A stretch of DNA of 64,000 bases, taken from the NCBI GenBank assembly GCA_018268695.1, contig JAFDWD010000002.1, forward strand, positions 1 to 64,000. The letters run 5' to 3'. The DNA comes from Actinomycetota bacterium. GTDB taxonomy: Bacteria; Actinomycetota; Thermoleophilia; Solirubrobacterales; 70-9. The notes beneath the pieces are model-generated. The model was given only the letters and a program-made list of their open reading frames with translations. It was not told the origin of the DNA and made no database searches. The position numbers and the translations under genes are program-made. Below are positions 22,021-33,516 of this stretch, one piece after another. How positions within the stretch are numbered: position 1 is the first letter of the stretch; each line of letters begins with the position of its first letter.

Positions 22021-23464
22021 TCACTTCTTAGACTTGAGCTTGCTGCTGACGCGCGTCGGCGTCACCGGCTTGTGCGACTTGCGCGAGTCCAGCTCCACCG
22101 CGCTGTTCTTGCGGTCCCGAGCCTCGCTGTGGTCCTACCGCTTGAGGTTTATCACGTAGTTGTTGAGGTAGTGGCTCGACTTCTCTTGCTTCTCCATCTT
22201 CTACAGCCGTTCCAGCTTCTTCTTCGCATTGCGGATTTCGTCGGTCAGGGCGGCCTTCGCGCGGTCTGCGTGCTGCATCTAAGAAGCCCGAGACTCGCTT
22301 TTGCGTTCCTTGCGGACGTGCAGGTACTTTTCGACGGCGAACTTCATATCGTCGGCGGAGAGACCTCGTTCCAGCACCAGCAGCGACTCCTTATCCAGTG
22401 GTTTGAAGTTGAAATTCATCTTGCTCATGGCTTCGCGCATGAGTGTGTACGAATTGAAGAAGTAGATCTCCGAGGAGGCACCATCAAACGAGAAGTTGTA
22501 GTACTGCTTAAGGCAGTTCTTTATGTAGCTCACGTCGGCCAGGTGCGTGCTCACTTCCTTCTCCTTATCGCTGTAAAGCGCACGCAAGCTCTCCTTCAGG
22601 TGGTTTTCACGCGCCTTTAGAAGGTTGAATAACTGGGCAAACTCCTCGCCGAGCTGCTCGTAAGAAGCTTCGAATGTCTGATCAAGAAGGGTCTTGTTGT
22701 TCTGACAGACCTTGAGACACTCATCGAGGTAGTCCAGCCGCTGCTTGGTTTCGTCCTTGTAGAATGCGTTCTCCCGAACAATCGTCTCCATGCTGTTCTT
22801 GATCGATACAACCTTGTGCGCTTTGAACTAGCGAGTATGCTTGTACATGCACTCGATGCACAGCAGCCGCTTTTCGGTTTCGCAAAAAAACATTAGGTTT
22901 TAGTTGTGGTCGCGGCACTTCGTAGAGTAGTCATCTTCACGCTGCTTGCCCTTGCTGTTGTTCTGCCGACCCGAATCGTGGCTTAGCTTGCTGCGGTTTT
23001 CCTTCCGGTCGAAGGGGATCTCGGGTGTTTTTGATTCTTTCCGCTGCGTGGTTAGGTTGTTGAAGCGCTGGCTGTATGACATTTCTTTGAGGTCGCGGTG
23101 ACTAAACTACTTAATGGCTGCATCTGAGCATCACCTCCGAACGTACATCCTGCCTGCCTCACCTAACGATCCTCCGCGAGTGAGCTTTCGTTGATTTCCG
23201 AGCTCTCGAGGTGCTCGAAGAGGAAGTTGCTTTGGTTGGGACTCTCCTTATTCACCAGGAGGTTGTTGAGGTCATAGGTGAGGGTTGCCCGCTTGCATGT
23301 GGGACACACAATTCTGTACTTGTTTTCGAGGGTGCTGAGTGGCCGCAGGAGTACCTCTGCCCTTCCACAGACTTGATGCGGTCGGCGCAACCCATGCAGA
23401 GCAGGTGGTCGCATATCAGACTGATGAGCTGTCCTGGATGTTGGCAACCGCTGCACACGCTCAT
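22021..23464 (-). CDS. RING and B-box, TRIM-like protein
   Basis: 466 residues after two introns (23335-23354, 20 nt; 23124-23146, 23 nt). The N-terminal RING reads C4-x2-C7, C18-x-H20-x2-C23-x2-C26 and C48-x2-C51 (VCSGC, ICDHLLCMGC, VCPTCK), a C3HC4-like arrangement split by the first intron. A basic Ser-rich linker leads to a B-box zinc finger (CRDHNENLMFFC, LLCIECMYKH, FKAHKVV), then a coiled coil and a basic tail. This RING, B-box, coiled-coil order is the TRIM plan, so E3 ubiquitin ligase activity is likely. The second intron joins what would otherwise look like two genes; the frame match supports the join. The start is the first ATG before the RING. Confidence 0.8.
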
Positions 23465-23524
23465 TATATCTCGAATATTAGCGGCTCGATAGCGATATGA
23501 ACTCACAGGCCACGCATATTAATT

Positions 23525-25951
23525 ATGACGGAGCACCGGGTGCCCCTGCTGCAGGAAGAACTGTAGTTTAAGAAGGCCCGTCGCACAGTGGTCATGTCGA
23601 ACTACGACCCCGACCACTATCCAGCAGACATCGATGCAGCCATTCATCACGGACTCGCCCGCCGGGCCTGCAAGCCCACCGCCAAAGACTATGACGGAGC
23701 GGTGTGTCCGTGCTGCCTGCTGCCTATCGACAACGAGCAAATTCCGCTGTGTGCTCCTTTGAAGGATCTGGTGCATTTGGGAGTGTGCTACCCGCTCTAC
23801 TTCCACACCATCAAGCTGCTGATGGTGCTGCTGACTCTGCACCTGGTGTGCGCTGGCCTGCCGTAGTTCATCATAAACCTCTCGGGAGTGCACTGCTCGG
23901 AGGCGCACAACAACTCGACGATATGCAAGCTGAGCATCATGAACGTGCTTGACCTGGAGCTGCTAGCACCGATCCAAGCCCAGAACGTGCTGAACCTGGT
24001 ATTTGTGTTCCTGGCAATCGTCATCATTCAGGCCATGAAGTTCAGTCTGCTGCTTACGAGGCTCAAGTTTATCGAGTTCGAGGACGAACCGGCCGACTAC
24101 TCGATCATGCTGAAGGGCCTGCCGAAGGACATCACCCTCTACGAAATTCAGGAGTTCATGAAGGAGGAACTCACTGCGCTGGGCGTGGACTCCACGGTCG
24201 TGAAGATCTACCTCATCTACGACGGCAAGCAGTACTTACAGCTCAACGCGAAGCAGCGCGAAGTGGTCGACCACAAGCTGGCCCTGGAAGAAAGCCACAA
24301 GCGGCTGATGCTCAATGCCGGCATGGTGCCCATAGACAAGCGCGTTGCGTACATGAAAAAGTGCGAGAACATCCTCGAGGAAATCGGCGAAGACGAAAAC
24401 ACGATCGAGCAGATCGAAGCAGAAATCAGTCAGTACGAAATGGCGTTCCAACTGATGGTCGAGGATCTGCTGCACAGCCACAGCGGAGCTGACGTGAGCG
24501 CCCCGCAGAAGGAGATCCGCTTCTCGGGGAAGTGCATAGTCACGCTCAACAGCCGCGCCTCCGCTGAGAAGCTGGCCCGGCACTACAAGCTGACTGCACA
24601 CGAAAAGATTATATACTGGGTGCAAGAGCTGCTGAAGCTGGACAGTGAGTACAAGAAGGTGTACAAGGGTCACATCATAAAGGTGACGATGGCGCCTGAC
24701 CCCAGCGACATAATCTACGCCAACATGGGCTCCGAGAAGATCACGAAGCTGCGATCGCGGGTGATCGGCGCCGTCATCGTGACTTCGGTGTTAGTCCTGG
24801 CCTTCTTGTTGCTGACCCTCGGCAAGAAGATCTTCAGCGAGTTCAAAGTGGAGAGCCGGATGCCTATGCTGTACAGCTTCATCATGTCCATCATGGTGGG
24901 CTTCTTCAACTCCGTGTTGGGTCGCATCATCCGCTACTTCGCCGAAGACGAGTTCTACACGCGGCAGTCCAAGTACTATTACCAGGTGACCAAGCGGCTG
25001 CTCACCACCAACCTCATTAACATGGTGCTGACCACCCTCATCGCCAACGTTGTCAGCTTCTACTTCTTCAACTCTAAGGCCAGTGAGACCTACCCCAACG
25101 TTCCGCTCAACTTCACCGGGCTTGTCAACGATTTCTTCTTCATTTCGGCGACCAACCCTCTCATCGGATGCATCTTCACGTTCCTCGACTACCGCTACGC
25201 ATACCGCATGATCAAACGCTGGCGCATCATCCATCACAGGCCGGTCACGCAGGCCGAAGCCAACCTCTACTTCGAGGAGCAGCCGGTTGATATGGCTCAA
25301 CGCTATTCCCACGTCTTCCGCTGCGTGCTGTTCACGGCCATAGCCAGCCCCATCATTCCGAATGCACTGCTCGTTTCGATTGCGGTGCTCGCCCTCATGT
25401 ACTGGAACGACAAGTATCTACTGCTGCGACGCTATACCTGTCAGTACAAGCTCGGCTATACTCTTCCGTGCAAGATGTTGGAGGTGCTCGACATCTACCC
25501 GCTGTTGCTGGTTGCTAGCAATACGCTGCTAATGTACGTGCCAATCCGAGCTGACAAAGACAATCGCGTGTTCTCTCAGCAGAGTCCCGCCTTCTTCTAC
25601 GTCTCCCTGGGGCTCATGTTTGCAGTGCTCGTCATCTACCTGTTTCCGACTTCGCTGATCTTCCGCTTCTTCAAGCGTGTCTTTCGAGCATCGCTCACCA
25701 ACAACAACCACAACAAGTTCAGCATGACCTATAAGGAGCGGGAGTTGGAGTTCCGCGAGGACTACTCCCACTACTATCCGAGCTTCCGAGTGTCGAAGGC
25801 GAAGCGCAAAGCCAGCGCCTTTTCAGAGGAATCGGAGCCGTTGTCTCCTCGGAAGGCGCTGCTTTCGGAGACGAACAAGAAGCTATCGACGAGCGTGCTG
25901 GGCATGATCCGAGAATACATCGTTAACCGCAAATACAACATCCGCCCCTGA
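23525..25951 (+). CDS. CSC1/TMEM63-like multi-pass membrane channel
   Basis: 808 residues, no intron, two TAG codons read as Glu. A Cys-containing N-terminal segment (VCPCCLLPIDNEQIPLC) is followed by a membrane helix near FHTIKLLMVLLTLHLVC, a second near LNLVFVFLAIVIIQ, then a cytosolic RRM-like domain beginning YSIMLKGLPKDITLYEIQEF, and a C-terminal block of about seven to eight membrane helices (VIGAVIVTSVLVLAFLLLT onward). This is the plan of CSC1/TMEM63 (OSCA) osmo- or mechanosensitive cation channels, which share a fold with anoctamins. The family call rests on topology and the RRM-like loop; an anoctamin-like assignment is the main alternative. Confidence 0.78.
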
Positions 25952-25954
25952 CGA

Positions 25955-27371
25955 TCACTCCAACTCAAGATGCCTCTACACAAAGGATATTAAATCACTG
26001 TCGCCCAGCTCGAAGCAGGACTGCAGCAGCTCGGCAATCTTGTTCTTCGACTGCTACAATTGGTCTCGCACAGACTCGTAATCTTTCGTGGTCCGCTTCA
26101 GCGACTGCTCGAAGCGCTCCTCCCGTTCTTTGCTGCTTCGCAGGCGCAGCTAGAAGTCGCCCAAAGCGATTTCCTTCTCAACCAGCTTCTCCTTCAGAGA
26201 CTTGTTTTCGGCCTCCAGCCGCTCCAGCTTGTTCATCGACTCCGTTTTGACGATGCCGGGCAGGCTTTGCTTGGACAGGCGATCGATCACTTCCATGAGG
26301 TTGGCATTTTCGTTGCGGATACGTTCTATTTCTCTGTCCTTCTCTTCGAGTTGCTTCCGAAGCAGAAAAGGCGAAACTTCTTCATTCGATCCCTTCGGCC
26401 TTTCCATCAGAGCCTCTGCTCTTTTCCTCTCAAACGGTTTCGTTCCCTCAACCGCGAGAGGTTCTCTCCTTTCCTAGACGGTCCTCTTGGGCTTGTCGGC
26501 TTCGACTTCCTTCTTTCCTGGAGCGTTCAGCCTGTCGCTGTACTTAACTGTGTCGCCCGAATTGCGCGCTTTCCGATCTTCCGCAGCTTGCTTCTTAGAC
26601 TATCCTTACGCAGTCAAGTGAATTTTCTTCTTGTCCTTTGACACCTCCTTTGGAGGAGGTTCCTCCAGAACCTACAGACTTTACAGTCTTCTCTTCTTTG
26701 GTGCTTTTGCATCCGAGTTTTCCTCCTTCCTCTTACCGTCTGGCTCCTAAGTCTCTTCAATCTTTGATAGCTGCTCCTTCCCGTTCCGCGGCTTCTCAAG
26801 AGGAGGCTTAACTTCGGACTTCTTTTTTGGATTGCCTTCGGTCCGAGCACTCTTTATGGTCTCCTCGCTTCGAGCTGATTTCTTATCGTCCAGCTCAGTC
26901 ACTGCCTCATCGTTTCTGACGAATTCTAAGTCCGCTTCTAGCTTAGCGTCCGCCTTTTCCATCTCAAACTCCACCGACACGATCGGTTCTTCCATGTTGA
27001 GATACTCCGCCAAATCAAACTCCAGTTTGGCGATTGTTTTGGCGTTGGCTCCGTCCTTATCGCACTCTTTGATTTTCAATTCGCTCTGCATGGATCCTTC
27101 CGTACTTGCTTTTCAAGGTAGGCATTCTTGTCGGGATCGAAGAACATTGTGCAGTCGAAGCTGAGCTTCTCTTGGTTGAAGTTGCACGAGCCCTTGCGAA
27201 GCTTCTGAGGCTTATCAGTTTCGTAGTGGTGGTCGCCTGCATTAAAGCACTGGTACCTCTCACGACAACCACCTTCACGTACTGCCGGTCAACTGCCTCT
27301 ATCGTCAGTAGCTTGAGGTAGATGTTGACTGTGAACTTGCACTTCTTAGCTCCGATTCTCTTGAAAAACAT
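25955..27371 (-). CDS. NT-C2 domain protein with coiled coil
   Basis: 458 residues after two 20-nt introns (27237-27256 and 27086-27105). The first 150 residues form an EEIG1/EHBP1-type N-terminal C2 domain (KKCKFTVNIYLKLLTIEAVD, YVKVVVVRGDHHYETDKPQK, FNQEKLSFDCTMFFDPDKN, IAKLEFDLAEYLNM). A long Lys/Glu-rich disordered region follows, then a C-terminal coiled coil (LEEKDREIERIRNENANLM). NT-C2 domains link membranes or vesicles to cytoskeletal partners. The stop lies three bases from the stop of the convergent CSC1-like gene. Confidence 0.83.
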
Positions 27372-27409
27372 TAATCATAATCACTGGCAAGCAACTTACT
27401 AACGGAAAG

Positions 27410-28311
27410 TCACTTTAGAAGGATGAGGTTGATGTCGGTGCCAACCAGCACTGCGTAGGCCGTATCTCCCACAAAGGCTTTATTCGTCAGGGAACCTCTG
27501 CTTCCGTTCTTTGTGAGCTGCGTTACGGAAAAGCAGTACCGATATGAAGTCGATCCTGCCTTGCTATTCGCGGAGGTATTCCAGTAGGGTGCGTTGAGGT
27601 CCCCATTCCTTCGCCTCCAGCACCTTCAAGTCCAAATCGATGTCGCGGCTGATTTTCTTCAGCTCGCGGATTTGGTGCCGAATGATGTTGGTAGACTTGG
27701 CTGTGTCTGCAGTTTCGGCGTGCACAACCACGAGCTTGGCCTTGATGTTTTGGCTGAACTCCAGCATATCCAACAGTCCTTCGTAGGCGATATCGGACCC
27801 ATCATAGCAAAACACGATCGTGGGCTTGTCGCTGAGCTTATGCTGCTTCTTGACCTGCGTGAACGAACGAGCAGTACCACCACGAGCGATAGCTTGCTCT
27901 CGAAAACGAACTTCCGGATCTTCGAACAGAGGTCTTCCTGCCGTCTGCGTTCACCCTTGGCACCGAAGAATCTGCGTCACCGCTGCCTTACCCAATAAAC
28001 AATAGGTCGCACTTCCGAAGGTGGTGGGTGCTCAGCAGCAGCTCATGCACGGGTTTGTCTGCCTCAATGGGCTTGAAGTCATGCACGACGTTCTCCGCGA
28101 GGGGAAATATCCCATTCACAAGTTACTTGATGTTGCTGAGACGCATACTCGTCGGTAGGTACGTCTTCCGGTGGTTGTGAATGTGGCATGCCACGATTTT
28201 CGTGAGGGCTCCCGCCTTCAACAGTTGGTCAGCGAGGTCCAGAATAGTCGGCGATAGGGTAGTTCCGTCAAGAGCCAAACAAGCATTGGACAGCTTCTTG
28301 TGTTCCTCCAT
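27410..28311 (-). CDS. Tandem universal stress protein (UspA-like)
   Basis: 278 residues after three introns (27972-27991, 20 nt; 27855-27877, 23 nt; 27518-27539, 22 nt). Two Rossmann-like Usp domains can be seen: the first from NACLALDGTTLSPTILDLAD to RKCDLLFIGFFGAKG, the second from TIVFCYDGSDIAYEGLLDML through AKLVVVHAETADTAKS to the end. The second domain finishes with VGDTAYAVLVGTDINLILLK, matching the family's last strand. The ATP-binding GxxG...S/T loop is only partly kept, so nucleotide binding is uncertain. The cellular role is unknown. Confidence 0.8.
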
Positions 28312-28331
28312 TCGCAGTTATATTATTGTGG

Positions 28332-29021
28332 ATGCAAAGCATTGACCGAATAAGCAAAACGCTAACAATCAGCGTCAAGGACAGAGTTGATCACAGTCGC
28401 CCGCGCAAACTCTTCAAAGACATCTACCGAGCGTACCTGCCCTAGATCAACATCCTCACCAAAACGGAAAAGAAGGAGCCGATCAAGCGCAAAAACAGCG
28501 CCCTGCTGAGGCGGCGAGCAGAGCGATAAGAACGCCTGAGAAGGCTGCAGCAACCTCGCGTCATCAAGGCTGAGGATGCCCTGCTACGAGAGCACATGAG
28601 CTTAACACTAAGCCCAACTCGGAAATCCTCTTTCACTCGATCGCGCCGGATAGCCCAATCTCCACTCAAACAGAGCAGTAACAGTCTGTTGTACATCTAC
28701 AAGTCGGAGATGAGGGAGGCCGGAACTACTGCCAACCCAGAACTATCTCGATCTTCAATTCGCAAGCAGTAAAGGAGCATGGAGACGGAAGAATCTGCAG
28801 TAGACCCGTCCGTCTCAAAGCAGCTGCCGCCGGTGCCTTCCACGCGACCCCCCTTCAAACACCACCACATCGACGAAAACAGCCCTCTCTTAATTAAGAT
28901 CTTCGAGACGAACGACTACGAATAAGTCTTCGAGCAATCGAATTACAGCCTGCTCAAGCCGTAGACCCTCTACCGCAGCCGCGAATGGAAGCTTGGGAGC
29001 AAGCACGAATGGCGATTGTGA
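28332..29021 (+). CDS. Basic protein of unknown function
   Basis: 229 residues in one frame with six TAR codons read as Glu and TGA at 29019-29021. The N-terminal half is strongly basic with a charged helix (RRRAERE followed by RLRRLQQPRVIKAE), the middle is Ser/Pro-rich, and the C-terminus is more ordered (NSPLLIKIFETNDYE and NYSLLKP). I do not recognise a family. Codon use is normal and the position, 20 nt from the divergent stress-protein ATG and 6 nt from the convergent SDHAF3 stop, fits a real gene. Confidence 0.65.
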
Positions 29022-29027
29022 TTTGCA

Positions 29028-29351
29028 TCACTAATTGATCAAACGCCGCGATTCCTACTTGAGTTTCTTGAGGTTGTCCTGTTGTTCGAGAGTGAGCTTG
29101 CCTAGTTCTTCGGTGGTGAGCTGCCGCCCCATTTCCTTCGCGGTGGGGGCCTTCTGCAGCTGCTGGTAGTAGCCGAGCCAAGCAGCATAGAACTCGCGGT
29201 ATTGCTGCTCTGTGGACTTGGTGTGATTTAGGTGGAATTCGTGCTTGACGTAGATGTCGCCGAGGCCGCGCATCCGTCCCTACAGCTTACGGCTATGCAG
29301 CTTGAGTATGTTGTAGTACAGCCGAATTCCCTTTCGCTTGAGTTCCTGCAT
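29028..29351 (-). CDS. SDHAF3: Succinate dehydrogenase assembly factor 3 (LYR family)
   Basis: 107 residues, no introns, TAR codons read as Glu. Motifs typical of ACN9/SDHAF3 are present: the LYR-type element IRLYYNILKLHSRKLEG, then MRGLGDIYVKHEFHLNHTK and YREFYAAWLGYYQQL. SDHAF3 is a mitochondrial matrix protein that protects the iron-sulfur subunit of complex II during assembly. Read with the standard code, the first 26 residues and the last residues would be lost. The divergent ATG of the next gene is only 8 nt away. Confidence 0.9.
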
Positions 29352-29359
29352 AATAGTTA

Positions 29360-30231
29360 ATGGCGAATCTGTACAAGCCGCGCACCATCGCTCTCGCCAA
29401 GATGGCAGCATTACCCAGGTACAGACACCCTGCCGACCTCGCCAACGAATACCAGAGGCCAGTTAGCCAGCAGCTCCGCGCCATCAACGGCGAGTTTGAG
29501 TTCGACAAGGGACTCTACCCCAACGATCGCTACGAACAACTCATCAAGGCCATTCTGCCGCTCCGCAGTTCCTTCAAGCAGGCAGTGCGAACCTCTGAAC
29601 GCACTCCCATCGCAGAGAAAGAAATTTCTCATTGGGAAGAGTACGTGCGCAAAGGCATTGTGGAGCTTCCGAAGGTACACCGACACTAATTCAGTCGAAG
29701 CTGATCGACGCCAAGAAACGCAGCCAGCTCTTCGAAGCCTACACGGTGGCGAAGGAGCGTACCGAGGACCGTGTGGCCTGTCACCGCATGTTGATTTTCC
29801 ATAACGAGTACGGCAAGGCCTTCGGAATGGACATCGAGCTGCACCCGCGCATCCTCATGAAGATGGTGCATCCACACTTCGGCTACATGGTGCTCTTCCG
29901 CCGCAACCTCTCCCTCGACGAGCTCGTGGACTTCTACCACCGCATGCTGTTAGCATCCCACGAACGCTATGACGGGCTAACACTGCACTCGGACGAGCTC
30001 ACCGCCTACAATTTCTGGTGGTTGTTCAATGGGGGTTCCCACCTTTCGCTGGCTAACTTCTGCTAATTCCTCAAATGCTTCAAGTATAGCGTCACGCCCG
30101 AAACCTTCGGCAAGCAGTTCGCGTACTCCCTTAAGAAGGCGCCGGGAGAGTTCAGTTCGGACATTTCGCGCGACGACCAAGTGGTGCGATTCGACTTCTT
30201 CCGCCAGCTGTTTCTGGAGAGAGGCCTGTGA
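29360..30231 (+). CDS. Conserved-looking protein, unknown function
   Basis: 283 residues after removing a 20-nt intron (29675-29694); one TAA read as Glu; stop TGA 30229-30231. The N-terminus (MANLYKPRTIALAKMAALPR) is basic and lacks acidic residues, compatible with mitochondrial import. The C-terminal two thirds look globular (MVHPHFGYMVLFRRNLSLDE, AYNFWWLFNGGSHLSLANF). I do not recognise the family. The head-to-head partner SDHAF3 is mitochondrial, which is weak support for the same location. Confidence 0.7.
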
Positions 30232-30262
30232 AGCTGCATCGTCGTACTGTGTATAAACAATT

Positions 30263-32187
30263 ATGAGCTGCAGTGGTCAGTGCGGGGACATCGAGGACAT
30301 CGCCGACGAACTGTTCGAGTTCGAAGAGGGAGGAGCGCGACCGACAAAGGAACGCAAGCTGAAGAAGGTGGCCAAGCGGAAGCCGGAGCCCTCCGTGAGC
30401 GAAGAGGGAGACCCCGATGAAGTGGAGTTCCCGGTGATGCGCAACGTCGTACCCGGCACTGAAAGCATCTACGTGAAGACCTTTGGGTGCTCGCACAACA
30501 TCTCCGACAGCGAATTTATGATTGGGCAGCTCGCAGAGTTCGGCTATAACATTGTTGACTCGCCCGAGAAGGCAGACCTCCTGCTGGTCAACAGCTGCAC
30601 AGTCAAGAATCCCTCGCAGGACGCCTTCATGACGTAACTCCCACGCTGAGGTAGGATGGTCGCCCAGGCCAAGCGAATCAAGAAGCCGTTGGTGGTTGCC
30701 GGGTGCGTTCCACAAGGCGATCGGACCATTCCCGAGATCGCTGAACTGAGCACTTTAGGGGTCACTCAAATCGACAGGGTGGTCGAGGTGGTGCAGGAGA
30801 CGCTGAAGGGCAACAAAGTGCAGCTGCTCGAGAAGAAGGAGCTGCCTTCTCTGGACCTTCCGAAGATTCGAAAGAACAAGGAAATTGAGATGTACACAGC
30901 AACACTACCGCAGCATTCCGATCAACACTGGCTGTCTGGGAGCCTGCACGTACTGCAAGACGGTCTTCGCGAGAGGCCGATTGGGCTCCTACACGCCGGA
31001 AGCACTCACCAACCGATTAAAGAATGTTATAGCGGAGGGCGTCAAATAAATCTGGCTGACTTCTGAGGACACCGGCGCCTACGGACGGGACATCGGCACG
31101 AACATCTCCGAGCTGCTGGTGAGCCTCTGCGGCGAGCTGGAAAAGCACCAGCACGTAATGATGCGAGTACACTCTGCCACTAGCTTAGTTCGGCATGACC
31201 AACCCACCGTACATGCTGGACCACCTGCCCACGATCGCTAAGTTCTTGAGCCATCCCCGAGTATTCTCTTTCGTGCACATTCCGGTGCAGAGCGGCAGCA
31301 ACGTCGTCCTCGAACGCATGAACCGCGAGTACACTGTGCAAGACTTCGAGAAGGTCTGCGACTACCTGCTCGCGCACGTCCCCAACCTCACAATCGCCAC
31401 CGACATCATCTGCGGTTTCCCGGGATAGACGGCCGAGCAGTTCGACGAGACAGTCCACCTCATCGAGAAGTACAAGCTGCCGGTGGTGAACATAAGTCAG
31501 TTCTACCCACGTCCGGGCACTGCCGCCGCCAAGATGGAAAAGCTGCCCACCAACATTGTGAAGGAACGCTCTTCCCGCATTACGAAGGTGTTCCACTCGA
31601 TTGACAAGTTTAGTCGGATGGTCGGTGGCGAATACCGCGTGTGGATCAACGAAAAGGAAACCAACAAGGGAGTCACTTCGCTGGTGGGCCATACCAAGAA
31701 CTATGTTAAGGTCATCCTTCCCTTCGAAGAGTAACTGCTGTTGTAAAATGTGTGTTTATGCAGCAAGCAAGTGATAGTTAAGGTCACCAAGGCGCTCGAC
31801 TGGCACGTCGAGGGAGACATTCTCGATAGGAACGTGGCTCCGCTGGAGATCCCCGCAAATTACTTGGAGAACATGAAGGCCAACCTCTCGGAGGAAGCTG
31901 CCTACCTCAAGGAAAAGAAGGAGTCCAAGATCCGCGAACTCAAGCTCAAGAAGAGCAGCGACCGCAGCGAAGCCATACCGCAGGAAAGGGAAGAGTCCAA
32001 ATCGAATACTGCAGTTGAGCGACTTCCAGAAAAAGAACGCGAGAGCAGACCATAGCCTGAAGAGAGTGAGATGCCCAAATTCGCGCCGGCCGAACCAATC
32101 GCCAAGCCAGCGTCGAACTTCGGGATGCTGTACCTTTCGATCGCGCTGTTCGTGGTCGGAGCAATTCTGCACCTGCTCGGAATCTGA
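30263..32187 (+). CDS. CDKAL1: CDKAL1-type tRNA methylthiotransferase
   Basis: 608 residues after four introns (30634-30654, 21 nt; 30892-30913 and 31167-31188, 22 nt each; 31731-31763, 33 nt). Radical-SAM enzyme that methylthiolates t6A37 of tRNA-Lys. The N-terminal cluster cysteines lie in [18 protein letters not shown] and AGCVPQGD; the radical-SAM CxxxCxxC is [32 protein letters not shown] and [12 protein letters not shown] are strongly conserved in the family, and a TRAM domain follows [15 protein letters not shown] and TAG stand for Glu before IWLTSED and in FPG-E-T. A C-terminal hydrophobic helix ([20 protein letters not shown]) matches the ER tail anchor of animal CDKAL1. Confidence 0.95.
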
Positions 32188-32243
32188 CAGTCAGTGGCTT
32201 TGTATAGTTGGTTGCGGGTGTGCCAGTTGTACTTGGTTTCGAG

Positions 32244-33241
32244 ATGTAGGATAGCTCGCTTTGGCACTACCTCAAGGCCGTATCGAAATAGAAAGAGCTG
32301 GTGAAGCATACCTATCAATCAGTCAAGCACATCTCCCCGACAATGACCCAGCTGCAGGTGTACTCCCAGAAGATGCCCAATCTCTGCGGATTCCACGCAC
32401 TGTCCTCAGCAATGCTGTTCGACCTGAACCACCCGTAGCTGTTGTTGGAGGAGAAGCTGTTTGCGCAGAACTACTTCCGCTTGCAGCAGTTCCTCATCGA
32501 TAGAATCAAGGACCCCCAGCAGGTCGACGAACTGAAGAGGTTCGGAGAGCTGCATCGGCACCAGCTCGAGCTCATCATCAACAACTGCGGAGACATCCCC
32601 GAACTCAGGGGACACCCGCTGGCGGAGTTCAACTTCGGCTTTGGTAGGACGGCACTTACTCAGGCTACATCCAGAACAGCGAGGAATCGCTCAAGCGCCT
32701 GTAAGAATGCTTGGCCCGATTCAAGAACAGAGAACTCAGCAGAATCTTCATTCTGCTGGGCATCACCGTGCACTGGACACTTGTGGTGGTTGATGACCCA
32801 ACCGACCCGCACCTCTACTACCTGGATTCCGTCAACTATCCCCTTGAAAGAATTCTCGCAGAGGACTACTCGGGCATTGCCATTGAGGAAAAGACTCTCG
32901 ACTACTTCCGCGATCTCCGGCGGGCCTTGAAGATCCTTTCGGATATGGCGCTGCGAAGCATTAACATCACACTTGTGAAATTCGAGGGCCAGCTCTCGGA
33001 GATGCTGGTGTCGTTCGCAATGGTCGACCAGACCAGCGAAAAGGAAGTCAGGAAGTGGTTTCAGGAGGAGTACCATCCTGCGGTCATCAAGAACGACGTG
33101 GTGCAGCCCATGAGCGGCTGCGACCTGAGCAAGGCGAACCCTTTGCTGTTGCGAGAGTTCTATCGGTTTTTGGCGGTCGCGGAACGTTACAACGTGTTCG
33201 ACGTCGGCGACCTCCTGAAGACGCTATCACCGTACAAATGA
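32244..33241 (+). CDS. Possible papain-fold cysteine peptidase/deubiquitinase-like
   Basis: 325 residues after a 20-nt intron (32644-32663); five TAG codons read as Glu, one of them codon 2. A candidate catalytic Cys lies in MPNLCGFHALSSAMLF near residue 55 and a candidate His in GITVHWTLVVVDD near residue 173, followed by LYYLDSVNYPLERI with an Asp/Asn. The order Cys, His, Asp/Asn is that of papain-like clans such as Josephin or OTU deubiquitinases, and the HW...LDS block resembles Josephin proteins. No named family is certain. If real, it would remove ubiquitin or a ubiquitin-like tag. Confidence 0.65.
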
Positions 33242-33281
33242 TTCATGCTTGCCGGCAGTGTGGTCAGCTTACAATTTTAGA

Positions 33282-33464
33282 ATGCCTGCGTTTGTTCAAC
33301 TAAGCTATGAATTGAAGCGACTGCTGTTATGCGAGATTTTCGTCCCTCTACAAAAGGAGTTGCGAGGTCAATAAATCAAAAGCAGCCTCAAACCACCGGT
33401 TGAATGGACATTTCAGCGCGGCGGGTAACTCGCGTTCACCTCCAACCAGCCAATCACAATTTGA
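33282..33464 (+). CDS. Possible 60-residue small protein
   Basis: An ATG-to-TGA frame in the 275-bp gap after the peptidase-like gene, with two TAA codons read as Glu. It has a hydrophobic/charged mix (VQLSYELKRLLLCEIFVPLQ) and no TGA until 33462-33464. No family recognised; length alone gives little support and it could be part of a 3' UTR. Confidence 0.3.
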
Positions 33465-33516
33465 TTGCGACGGCACAACAACGAAACTGCATAAGTAGGT
33501 CACGGTTGGATAGTTC

